A stretch of 5,049 nt of DNA from Candidatus Bathyarchaeota archaeon. Its GTDB lineage: Archaea > Thermoproteota > Bathyarchaeia > Bathyarchaeales > Bathyarchaeaceae. Both the position numbers and the translations under genes were made by a program. How positions within the stretch are numbered: position 1 is the first letter of the stretch; every line of letters begins with the position of its first letter. Under the pieces are notes generated by a model. It was not told the DNA's origin, ran no database searches, and worked only from the letters and a program-made list of their open reading frames with translations. Positions 1 through 4,940 of the stretch are shown here, piece by piece. Location of the stretch: the NCBI GenBank assembly GCA_020346825.1, contig CP070791.1, positions 727,807 to 732,855 on the forward strand. Reading direction: 5' to 3'.

Positions 1-939
1 CAGCCGTTTCACTATGTTCGGGTGTGTGGAAAAGATTTCCATCACTCTGTCGAAGGAGGTTACTCTTTTTCTGAGGACACCTTCAACAAGCTTCTGATCA
101 GCTAATATCCCTCCGACTTGTGCTATAGATGCAGAATCCAATTCTGCGCGATCGGGGTCAGATATGAAGAGTGCTTTGAGGGAATTGAGGCTGTTTACAT
201 CTCGGCGGGTTCTCTTCGTTTTGCGGGTTGAGTGAACTATCTTAGCCAGCCCTTCAGAGAGCTTGCGAGAGCCGTCTTCGACGATGGAGGCGCTGTGACG
301 GTCGGCAAAGTATTCACGTAGTCGACTTAGGTACAAAGTGAACATGGTGAGAATCCAGTAAAGGAAAATGCTGGCGATACCGATGACTGCAGCTCCTCCG
401 CTTCCTCTTTCATTTCTGCTTCTAAACATTGAGGAAAGGAGCATAGAGTAACCGATGAAGTAAAATACTGCGGGAAGGATGGAAACGAACATCATCACTT
501 GGACATCTCTGTGTTTCAGGTGACCCAACTCGTGACCAATCACGGCTTCAACCTCTTCAGCTTCAAGCTTTTCCAAAAGCCCAGTTGTCACTGCTACTCT
601 GCTTCCAGCGATTGGTGAACCATAAGCAAAGGCGTTAGGGATCGGAATCTTTGCCCTCATCAATCTTGGCGTTTTGATTCCACTCTTTCTGCTAAGGGTC
701 TCCACCATTCCAATAAGTTTTGGATCCTCTGTTCTTTTCACTTCTTTCACTCGATACATGGCGTCTATGAGGTAAGGAGAGATGAGCCACTGTACGATGT
801 TGAAAGCCACTACAATAAAAGGTAATAACAGCAGGTTGACGCCAGCCAAGGTTAAAATAACAGTGAAGAACAGTGTTGATAATCCAATAATGATGGCTAA
901 AGTGCCAACCATAGAAAACCGAAGTTTCCATAAATCCAT
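1..939 (-). CDS. htpX: HtpX-like M48 family membrane zinc metalloprotease (C-terminus cut by window edge)
   Basis: Manual translation of the minus strand from the ATG at 939 stays open for 313 codons to the window edge. The zinc site is visible: HELGH at residues 136-140 (two His ligands and the catalytic Glu) and a downstream REYFAD at 208-213, whose E209 is the expected third ligand. Hydrophobic segments lie at about 14-33 and 34-53, then about 148-172 and 182-205. This is the HtpX order of two N-terminal membrane helices and two more between HExxH and the third ligand. The last visible residues, STHPNIVKRL, match the family's C-terminal 'STHP' motif, so probably only a short tail is missing. 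HtpX proteases degrade damaged or misfolded membrane proteins, with the active site on the cytoplasmic face. The start is supported by GGAG at 948-951, 8 nt upstream, and a TATA-like box at 977-984. M48B assignment is secure; the physiological substrate is unknown. Confidence 0.95.
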   Translation of the reverse strand, partial: MDLWKLRFSMVGTLAIIIGLSTLFFTVILTLAGVNLLLLPFIVVAFNIVQWLISPYLIDAMYRVKEVKRTEDPKLIGMVETLSRKSGIKTPRLMRAKIPIPNAFAYGSPIAGSRVAVTTGLLEKLEAEEVEAVIGHELGHLKHRDVQVMMFVSILPAVFYFIGYSMLLSSMFRSRNERGSGGAAVIGIASIFLYWILTMFTLYLSRLREYFADRHSASIVEDGSRKLSEGLAKIVHSTRKTKRTRRDVNSLNSLKALFISDPDRAELDSASIAQVGGILADQKLVEGVLRKRVTSFDRVMEIFSTHPNIVKRL

Positions 940-976
940 ATATCTGTCTCCAGTAATGTTGAGCGAGAGTGGAGAC

Positions 977-988
977 TTATATCCTTTA
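977..988 (-). promoter_or_regulatory. TATA box / BRE of the htpX-like gene
   Basis: Read on the minus strand, GTAAAGGATATAAG places an AT-rich TATA-like element (GGATATAA, 984 to 977) after a purine-rich BRE-like stretch. Initiation about 25 bp downstream would fall near 956. That gives a leader of roughly 15 nt carrying the GGAG ribosome binding site at 948-951. Position and composition fit an archaeal promoter; no experimental support is available. Confidence 0.5.
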
Positions 989-1074
989 CCTTTTGTTTTC
1001 TTGCATTACTCTCATTTGCGTTTTCGAAATATCATTCTATTTTCATGTGTCCATCTCTAGTACGACTTGATGGT

Positions 1075-1090
1075 TTATTACTGCGCGCGC
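1075..1090 (-). repeat. GCGCGC-cored intergenic motif, copy 1
   Basis: The plus-strand sequence TTATTACTGCGCGCGC matches 4351-4366 at 15 of 16 positions and resembles 4425-4440. It lies between the rtcA stop (1107) and the htpX-like start (939), about 95 bp upstream of the putative htpX TATA box. All three copies share one orientation. Function unknown: an operator, a gene-end element or a remnant of a dispersed repeat are all possible. Confidence 0.45.
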
Positions 1091-1106
1091 TAATGAGAGC
1101 CCTCTG

Positions 1107-2147
1107 TTATGCTGCAGTTTTCTCGATTCTAAACAAACTCCCAATCTTCGCAACTTGAAACTTTGCGCCCAAGATTTTCTGAGCCAACCAAATATTCGTA
1201 TCAATATGATTAGTTATGTCTCGTGCTAAATAGGCTGAGTTGCCTTTCGCCAGAGCAATGTAAGGCACAAGCATGTCGGCTAGGTGGATGTCCACTGTGA
1301 CTTGCGCTTGAACTTCCCTGAGGAGGTTTTCAGCAGCTTCACGACCCACTCTCTCGCTGGATTTGCGGAGTTCTCCTATGGCGTCCCCTCCAAAAAGCAC
1401 GTTTGTGCTGGTTTTCGCCCACAAAACTAGGGAACTACCCTTTTGAATAGGGTTAGACCTATCATTGATGATTTGAATTCTTGCGCGGTAACCCTGGCTG
1501 TTGAGATACCTGTTGGCTGCCTCAGCTTGGCGCTCCGCCACTTTTCGATTTGCCAAGAAAGTGCAAACGGATACGCCGCTTAGTTCTTCTATGGTTCCGA
1601 ATTCATCGAGTTGGATAGGAATCAGTTTGGAGCACGGCTGAACCTCTAGTAGAACTTCACCCATGCCTTTTGGATAGTAACCATATTTTTGAATGGTTAG
1701 GGAGGCCTTCAATCCCATTCGCCCAAGAGTAGGTAGAAGCACATATCGCAGATAGTTTATGGTGGGGGCGTATCGAACGTCAGTACCACCTTTGACAACT
1801 TGGATGCTAACTGCATCCTTGGCATAGGTGCACAGGGGAAGAATCGTTAACAGTAACATCGGAATGCTTCCTGCGGTGCCTATCTCCGCTTTGATCTCAC
1901 CACTTCTGATACCGTCTGGTTTGAACCAGAGTTCGCGCGAACCAAGGGTGGCACCCTTTATTTCTGCGTTGCAGAGTTTTGCTGCGGTTAGCACAGATTC
2001 AAGGTGTTGGGGGCGAAGTCCAGGCTGGCTACGTCTTTGACGGATGTTGTAGATGTGCAACGGCTCGCCGAGGATACCGGCTAAAGCAATGGATAGTCGC
2101 AGAATTGTTCCACTTCCGCTCTTCTGGCTACCGTTGATTTCTAACAA
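1107..2147 (-). CDS. rtcA: RNA 3'-terminal phosphate cyclase (RtcA family)
   Basis: A 346-residue protein, the usual length for RtcA, which uses ATP to convert RNA 3'-phosphates to 2',3'-cyclic phosphates through a covalent histidine-AMP intermediate. Family signatures visible: PGLRPQH at 42-48, GYYPKG at 156-161, an insert domain at about 183-280 with RKVAERQ (201-207) and GGDAIGE (253-259), then HLADMLVP at 288-295 and HIDTN at 314-318. H314 aligns with the adenylated histidine (His309 in E. coli). Odd: the N-terminal GEGGGQ-type loop reads KSGSGT (9-14), so the glutamate that contacts metal/ATP in the bacterial enzyme is replaced by serine. The start is the TTG at 2147, chosen because the family's strand 'EIxGS' begins directly after it. 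No Shine-Dalgarno is evident, and a TATA-like box at 2177-2185 suggests a very short leader. It faces the coiled-coil gene at 2261 divergently. Family call secure; full cyclase activity is inferred. Confidence 0.92.
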   Translation of the reverse strand: MLEINGSQKSGSGTILRLSIALAGILGEPLHIYNIRQRRSQPGLRPQHLESVLTAAKLCNAEIKGATLGSRELWFKPDGIRSGEIKAEIGTAGSIPMLLLTILPLCTYAKDAVSIQVVKGGTDVRYAPTINYLRYVLLPTLGRMGLKASLTIQKYGYYPKGMGEVLLEVQPCSKLIPIQLDEFGTIEELSGVSVCTFLANRKVAERQAEAANRYLNSQGYRARIQIINDRSNPIQKGSSLVLWAKTSTNVLFGGDAIGELRKSSERVGREAAENLLREVQAQVTVDIHLADMLVPYIALAKGNSAYLARDITNHIDTNIWLAQKILGAKFQVAKIGSLFRIEKTAA

Positions 2148-2176
2148 TTCTAGTCTAGTGAATAGTCTTTTTCCGA

Positions 2177-2185
2177 TTTTATTAA
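2177..2185 (-). promoter_or_regulatory. Possible TATA box for rtcA in the divergent intergenic region
   Basis: The minus strand reads TTAATAAAA from 2185 to 2177, centred about 34 bp upstream of the rtcA TTG. A transcript starting about 25 bp downstream would have a leader of fewer than 10 nt, consistent with no visible Shine-Dalgarno. The whole 2148-2260 interval is AT-rich and must also hold the plus-strand promoter for the gene at 2261. GGATAAAA at 2209-2216 is a candidate for that, but neither assignment is firm. Confidence 0.3.
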
Positions 2186-2251
2186 GTTATTTTGGAATAA
2201 TGTTGAAGAGGATAAAACAAATGAGGAAGTTGTGGTAAAATAGTTGAGTGT

Positions 2252-2256
2252 GGAGG
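2252..2256 (+). promoter_or_regulatory. Shine-Dalgarno of the coiled-coil gene
   Basis: GGAGG, a strong match to the archaeal anti-Shine-Dalgarno. It lies 4 nt before the TTG at 2261 and 7 nt before the second TTG at 2264. The spacing slightly favours 2264 as the true start; the difference is one residue. Confidence 0.6.
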
Positions 2257-2260
2257 CTAG

Positions 2261-2635
2261 TTGTTGAGCGAAGAAAAGGTGAGTATCGAAGAATTGTCTC
2301 GAAGAATTGATCAGCTGCTTAATGTATTGAATATGCTTTCCAAGGACCTTACTGAGATTTCGAAGTCTCTCAAGGCGGTTAGCCCATTAGCTACCGCTCC
2401 AACGATTCCTCCTGCACCTATGAAAGGAATCCGAAGTGTTGAAGACGTTAGGGAGTCGTTCTCCTCGGATCTAGAGGAGATGCTGACTTTTGAAGAAACT
2501 GGAGACCATGTTATGATAACGCCGCGTAGATTCTTAGGCTCCGACAACTTTGCAAGAATTGCATCCATTGTCCGCAGTTTAGGTGGAGAGTATATAAGCG
2601 CTGGGAAGAATTCGCATTTCAAAATCCCTAAATGA
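2261..2635 (+). CDS. Hypothetical protein: coiled-coil N-terminus, proline linker, small C-terminal domain
   Basis: I do not recognise this family with certainty. The 124-residue product has three parts. Residues 4-43 are a heptad-like amphipathic helix rich in Leu, Ile, Glu and Lys (RRIDQLLNVLNMLSKDL), probably a coiled coil that oligomerises it. Residues about 44-55 form an Ala/Pro linker (TAPTIPPAP). Residues about 75-124 form a compact domain with TPRRFLGSDNFARI, a second amphipathic helix ending in LGG, then EYISAGKNSHFKIP. The basic FLG helix plus a final SAGK-SHF strand suggests a small nucleic-acid-binding or protein-binding module, but that is only inference. There is no signal peptide or membrane segment, so it is expected in the cytoplasm. 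Translation starts at a TTG (2261 or 2264) behind GGAGG. The gene is divergent from rtcA and converges on surE, so it is its own transcription unit. Length, Shine-Dalgarno and protein-like composition make it a convincing real gene. Confidence 0.8.
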   Translation: MLSEEKVSIEELSRRIDQLLNVLNMLSKDLTEISKSLKAVSPLATAPTIPPAPMKGIRSVEDVRESFSSDLEEMLTFEETGDHVMITPRRFLGSDNFARIASIVRSLGGEYISAGKNSHFKIPK

Positions 2636-2690
2636 ATTGGATGCTAGAAAGAAGAATGTTCCTGGCAAAGGGTAATATATCCCAGTGCTG

Positions 2691-3500
2691 TTAGGCGGAA
2701 ATGGCTTTCAACAGCCCTTCCATGTCTTTAGTGTTGTGAAGGAATCCCACTTTGATGGGCGTAATGGAGATGCATTTTTCCTTCTTTATGGCATGCAAGT
2801 CTGTTCCGGGCTTGTCGTCTGGATATCCAGTTAATGTCCAACTTGTGACTCTGTATCCTTTCTTTTGTTTTGTGTAGATGTCGCTGTAGCCCTTGTAAGA
2901 CAAGCGGGTGATTTTAGTTTTCGTGGAATCAGCTTTTTCAGGTACGTTTATGGAAATTATGTCAACGTTTGGGGGCATCCCCTTTTCTAGCACGTATTTA
3001 GCTGTCTTGAGGGCGATAGTAGCAGCCAGCGTCAAATCTTTCACTGTGACGTTTTCTTTCTCAGACATTCTCTCAGTGATCTTCGGTATGCAGTAAGAGA
3101 CAGCTATGGCTGGGACACGGTGGATTGCGGCTTCCAAGGCAGCACCTAAAGTACCTGAATTCAGTAAGTCATCTATTCCAAGGTTTGGACCAAGGTTTAT
3201 TCCGGCAACAAGCAGATCTGGCATGCACTTCAGGATTTTGTTCGTTGCTAGAAGGAAGGCGTCGGCTGGTGTGCCCGTTATTGCGTAGACTTCTGTTCCG
3301 TCTCTCAACCTCGTCTTCATTATTCTAACGAAATCGGTGGTTACGGCTTTTCCGATCCCGCTTTTCTCATCCATTGGAGCAACGACAAGAACGTCTCCTA
3401 GTTTCTCTAAATTCTTTCTTAAGGAGGCCAAACCAATAGATTGAATTCCGTCGTCGTTGATTACTAAAATAGTTGGCAAAGTAATTTTCTCCAGTGGCAT
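2691..3500 (-). CDS. surE: 5'/3'-nucleotidase SurE
   Basis: A 269-residue member of the SurE family, metal-dependent phosphatases that hydrolyse nucleoside 5'- (and 3'-) monophosphates, active as dimers or tetramers in the cytoplasm. The four metal ligands can be placed: D16 and D17 in INDDGI (14-19), S47 in EKSGIGKAVT (45-54), and N102 in AGINLGPNLG (99-108). The GTPADA motif (76-81) and the NSGTLGAALEAA stretch further downstream are also typical. Length matches archaeal SurE (about 250-270). The ATG at 3500 is followed by a few extra residues before the first strand (PTILVINDDG). No Shine-Dalgarno precedes it, but an AT-rich palindrome is centred 25 bp upstream, so the mRNA is probably leaderless. 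It is transcribed alone; the acylphosphatase upstream ends 123 bp away. Family call secure; preferred nucleotide unknown. Confidence 0.96.
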   Translation of the reverse strand: MPLEKITLPTILVINDDGIQSIGLASLRKNLEKLGDVLVVAPMDEKSGIGKAVTTDFVRIMKTRLRDGTEVYAITGTPADAFLLATNKILKCMPDLLVAGINLGPNLGIDDLLNSGTLGAALEAAIHRVPAIAVSYCIPKITERMSEKENVTVKDLTLAATIALKTAKYVLEKGMPPNVDIISINVPEKADSTKTKITRLSYKGYSDIYTKQKKGYRVTSWTLTGYPDDKPGTDLHAIKKEKCISITPIKVGFLHNTKDMEGLLKAISA

Positions 3501-3517
3501 TAATTGAGAGCAATTTA

Positions 3518-3533
3518 GCTATTTTAAAATAGC
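3518..3533 (-). promoter_or_regulatory. Palindromic TATA-region of surE
   Basis: GCTATTTTAAAATAGC is a perfect 16-bp inverted repeat. Its centre lies 25 bp upstream of the surE ATG, exactly where a TATA box would direct a leaderless transcript. It may be simply a TATA box, or also a dimeric repressor site overlapping the promoter. The promoter role is inferred from spacing; the palindrome is directly visible. Confidence 0.55.
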
Positions 3534-3576
3534 GTTGGATTAGTAATGCAAACGTGAAGAACCAGAAACTATTCAG

Positions 3577-3599
3577 AAAAACTCACATTTCAGCGTGTG
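3577..3599 (-). terminator. Possible terminator after the acylphosphatase gene
   Basis: On the minus strand, about 25 nt past the acylphosphatase stop, a weak 4-bp inverted repeat (CACA at 3599-3596 with TGTG at 3587-3584) is followed by a run of five T (3581-3577). Another T5 run lies at about 3611-3607. Archaeal polymerases terminate at oligo-T tracts, so these are reasonable stop signals, but the hairpin is too weak to carry weight. Confidence 0.25.
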
Positions 3600-3623
3600 C
3601 ATACGAAAAATCTTGATCGGTGC

Positions 3624-3914
3624 CTACCACCGTCCATATCTGTAGCGTATCTTGAAATCTCTGAACTTTCCGGTGTAATCTTCCCATTGGACGTGGATCT
3701 CAGTCACTTTGGCGTTTGGTGGGCCTCTTTGACAGAAGAGGACCATTTTTTTCACATCTTCCTTTTCTCCTTCAAAGACAGCTTCCACCTTTCCATCTGA
3801 AGTGTTTTGAACCCAACCAGCAACGTTTCTTCTAGTTGCCTCATGTCGTGTCTCTGATCTGAAGAAAACTCCTTGAACCCTGCCGCTCACAAAGACATGA
3901 GCTCTAACCTTCAT
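3624..3914 (-). CDS. acyP: Acylphosphatase
   Basis: Numbered from the ATG at 3914, this is a 96-residue protein, the standard acylphosphatase size (about 90-100). It hydrolyses carboxyl-phosphate bonds such as those in acetyl-, carbamoyl- or 1,3-bisphosphoglycerate-type acyl phosphates in the cytoplasm. The signature VSGRVQGVFFR (9-19) supplies the phosphate-binding loop and catalytic R19. GWVQNTSDGKVEAVFEG (33-49) supplies catalytic N37. The C-terminal YRYGRW is like the usual final strand. The frame stays open upstream to an ATG at 3938 and a TTG at 3983, but the family fold begins at MKVRAHVFVSG and those longer versions would add atypical residues without a Shine-Dalgarno. The start at 3938 (104 residues) remains possible. 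It follows the arcadin-like gene on the same strand with a gap of about 96 nt and no clear promoter between, so co-transcription is plausible. Confidence 0.93.
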   Translation of the reverse strand: MKVRAHVFVSGRVQGVFFRSETRHEATRRNVAGWVQNTSDGKVEAVFEGEKEDVKKMVLFCQRGPPNAKVTEIHVQWEDYTGKFRDFKIRYRYGRW

Positions 3915-4010
3915 GTTTCTTCTCAACCTGTTTTCCATGAATAGACTGCAAAAGGGTTGCCTTGTTCCAAAGTGTTGATTCAAGGAATTCAGCGTTGTGA
4001 GACATTCTTG

Positions 4011-4337
4011 CTAAGGAGTCCTCTTGAACCTGATAGCCTGCTCTGACAACTCCAATTCGTAGACTTGATTCACGTCAAAGTCGATGCCAAGCTTTTCATA
4101 TTCTCGTTCCGTCAGAAACAAAATCATCTTAGGAAAGGCGAATTGGGTTCGGGCAGTAAACACAGGAAGCTGCTGTTGTAACGTTCTTACAACTTCCTGA
4201 ACCATTCTCGCTTCTTCTGTCGCGGGTCTAACTGCAAACCTAGGAACTACTCTGTCTTCGATGAGCTCTATGCGCTTGCCAAGATTGCCGTCTGGATCTC
4301 GTGTAGACTCAATTTTCTGAACTCTGACTCGTGTCAT
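4011..4337 (-). CDS. Arcadin-1-like conserved archaeal protein
   Basis: A 108-residue soluble protein whose pattern resembles, from memory, the arcadin-1 family. It has an N-terminal strand, then DPDGNLGKRIELIED (15-29), a helix EEARMVQEVVRTLQQQLP (41-58), a hydrophobic strand KMILFLTEREYEKLGIDF (70-87) and a final strand VYELELSEQAIRF (91-103). Arcadins were described in Pyrobaculum as accessory proteins encoded with the actin homologue crenactin; arcadin-1's exact role is unclear. No crenactin gene is visible here, so the cytoskeletal link is only inferred from resemblance. The ATG at 4337 is supported by GAGGG at 4344-4348, 6 nt upstream. It overlaps, as ATGA, a 23-codon open frame that begins at 4405. 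It lies upstream of the acylphosphatase on the same strand and divergent from the ribbon-helix-helix gene. That it is a real gene is secure; the family name is moderate. Confidence 0.85.
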   Translation of the reverse strand: MTRVRVQKIESTRDPDGNLGKRIELIEDRVVPRFAVRPATEEARMVQEVVRTLQQQLPVFTARTQFAFPKMILFLTEREYEKLGIDFDVNQVYELELSEQAIRFKRTP

Positions 4338-4350
4338 GCTAATCCCTCAG

Positions 4351-4366
4351 TTATCACTGCGCGCGC
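4351..4366 (-). repeat. GCGCGC-cored intergenic motif, copy 2
   Basis: The plus strand reads TTATCACTGCGCGCGC, 15 of 16 identical to the copy at 1075-1090. Read on the minus strand it sits just upstream of the Shine-Dalgarno of the arcadin-like gene. A wider similarity with copy 3 (4345-4370 against 4417-4441, sharing TGT, the GCGCGC core, GTGAT and TGAG) makes these two look like direct repeats separated by about 72 bp. Confidence 0.5.
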
Positions 4367-4424
4367 GACAAGCCTGTACCATAATTTCCTCATTTTTTCC
4401 GCCATACTGGGCACGTCTCACTAT

Positions 4425-4440
4425 TAATCACCGCGCGCAC
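4425..4440 (-). repeat. GCGCGC-cored intergenic motif, copy 3
   Basis: The plus strand reads TAATCACCGCGCGCAC, matching copy 2 at 13 of 16 positions in the same orientation. It lies in the shared regulatory region between the arcadin-like gene and the ribbon-helix-helix gene, about 145 bp before the latter. Function unknown; being close to a DNA-binding regulator, it could be an operator. Confidence 0.4.
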
Positions 4441-4504
4441 AGTTTGAAAGCTTTTTCCTTGAAAAACGCCACCTCCCTTGTTCCATACAAACAACAAATG
4501 GTTT

Positions 4505-4553
4505 CGCTATCGAGCTAGGAAACGCTATTAAGTCTATCGCTACATATTAGCTC
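4505..4553 (+). promoter_or_regulatory. Promoter/operator region of the ribbon-helix-helix gene
   Basis: TACATATTAG at 4541-4550 is a TATA-like element whose start point (about 25 bp downstream) would fall near 4570, directly before the Shine-Dalgarno AGGTGA at 4572-4577. Three direct CGCTA repeats (4505-4509, 4523-4527, 4538-4542) and an inverted pair GAGCTA/TAGCTC (4512-4517, 4548-4553) overlap or abut it. Such short repeats are the type of site ribbon-helix-helix proteins bind for autoregulation, so this is a plausible operator. The repeats are visible; the binding is inferred. Confidence 0.35.
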
Positions 4554-4584
4554 TAAAACATGTCAAGGGTTAGGTGAAGACTTT

Positions 4585-4734
4585 ATGAAGCTTGTAACGG
4601 TTTTGCTTCCTGAAGCTTATTTGGTAGGGCTTGACGAACTTGTGAGATCCGGTATGTATCCTAGTCGGAGTGCTGCCATTCGGGCAGCGGTTAGAGACAT
4701 GTTGAAGAGAGAACTATGGGCTAAACGTGAATAG
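4585..4734 (+). CDS. Ribbon-helix-helix (CopG/MetJ-Arc type) DNA-binding regulator, 49 residues
   Basis: A short complete gene of 49 residues. The first strand, KLVTVLLP (2-9), would pair with its partner in a dimer and contact the DNA major groove. Helix A spans about 9-22 (EAYLVGLDELVRS), the turn carries G23 and YPSR (25-28), and helix B spans about 27-43 (SRSAAIRAAVRDMLKRE). The SRSAAIR segment is the typical helix-B start that contacts the phosphate backbone. The protein is just this domain with no effector or toxin partner attached, a form common in archaea. The start is firm: ATG at 4585 is preceded by AGGTGA (4572-4577), spaced 7 nt. No toxin-like gene follows; instead a structured GC-rich segment comes next, so an antitoxin role is not supported here. 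It is probably a dimeric transcription factor that may control itself and the divergent arcadin-like gene. Fold call secure; target unknown. Confidence 0.92.
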   Translation: MKLVTVLLPEAYLVGLDELVRSGMYPSRSAAIRAAVRDMLKRELWAKRE

Positions 4735-4743
4735 CGACAAGTC

Positions 4744-4749
4744 TTTTAA
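4744..4749 (+). promoter_or_regulatory. TATA-like box ahead of the candidate structured RNA
   Basis: TTTTAA, within AGTCTTTTAACTCGG, is centred about 25-26 bp before the GGCGG that begins the closing stem of the candidate RNA. This is the expected archaeal TATA-to-start distance and would allow independent transcription on the plus strand. The weak hexamer keeps confidence low. The flanking CGACAA/TTGTCG inverted repeat (4735-4740, 4759-4764) could alternatively be part of a stop signal for the upstream gene. Confidence 0.3.
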
Positions 4750-4770
4750 CTCGGAACTTTGTCGATAGTT

Positions 4771-4855
4771 TTGGCGGTCTGCCTGTGAAGACGCCCGTTG
4801 CTAGGGAAACCTTCGATGACCGACGGACGGACAACTGAGGCTGCCTGACCGCCAA
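4771..4855 (+). ncRNA. Candidate structured small RNA with kink-turn and box C/D-like motifs
   Basis: This GC-rich segment stands out from the AT-rich surroundings and has no convincing open frame. Nine perfect base pairs close it: TTGGCGGTC (4771-4779) with GACCGCCAA (4847-4855). A further 5-bp CGATA/TATCG pairing lies outside (4763-4767, 4861-4865). Inside, GCC (4781-4783) pairs with GGC (4839-4841), followed by a 3-nt bulge UGU and tandem G-A pairs (4787-4788 with 4837-4838). That is the layout of a kink-turn bound by L7Ae. The same bases give a box C-like GUGAAGA (4785-4791, 6 of 7 to RUGAUGA) and a perfect box D CUGA (4835-4838). A box C'-like UCGAUGA lies at 4813-4819 and an AGG-GAAA-CCU tetraloop hairpin at 4803-4812. 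Box D' is poor (CUAG, 4801-4804) and guide lengths (about 9 and 15 nt) differ from the usual 12. The long stem is also atypical, so it may be another k-turn RNA or a bidirectional terminator. Confidence 0.45.
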
Positions 4856-4940
4856 GAGATTATCGCTGTCTAGGCTGGTTCTCCGATTCTTTCTGAATCT
4901 CTGCTGGTTTCCGCATTATTGTCATTAGAAGCAAATGCGA

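Noticed and set aside
782..1060. Plus-strand open frame of 92 codons across the htpX-like 5' end
   Set aside because: It lies antisense to a confidently assigned M48 protease and the product has no recognisable pattern or ribosome binding site.
2220..2237. An 18-nt segment AATGAGGAAGTTGTGGTA matching the minus strand of 4377-4394 at 16 of 18 positions, both upstream of genes
   Set aside because: About one such match is expected by chance in a window of this size, and flanks do not align. Kept only as a weak hint of a dispersed repeat.
2200..2238. A 12-codon plus-strand ORF (MLKRIKQMRKLW) upstream of the coiled-coil gene
   Set aside because: Too short to judge, no Shine-Dalgarno, and it sits in AT-rich promoter DNA.
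2636..2690. GGGTAATATATCCC as a terminator hairpin between convergent genes
   Set aside because: Only the three outer G-C pairs form; the inner bases mismatch and no oligo-T tract follows on either strand.
4336..4518. Plus-strand 60-codon frame in the arcadin/regulator intergenic region
   Set aside because: No Shine-Dalgarno, low-quality Ser-rich composition, and it crosses the promoter and repeat elements of the minus-strand gene.
4585..4734. Antitoxin of a toxin-antitoxin pair
   Set aside because: No toxin-like ORF follows or precedes in the right arrangement; the downstream region is a structured non-coding segment and a convergent metabolic gene.
4772..4854. A tRNA: 7-bp GGCGGTC/GACCGCC acceptor-like stem, U8-G9-like bases and total length near 82 nt, with TTCGA inside
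   Set aside because: No 5-bp T-stem fits directly before the 3' acceptor strand, TTCGA is in the wrong place and unpaired, and no anticodon arm forms. The kink-turn model explains the bases better.
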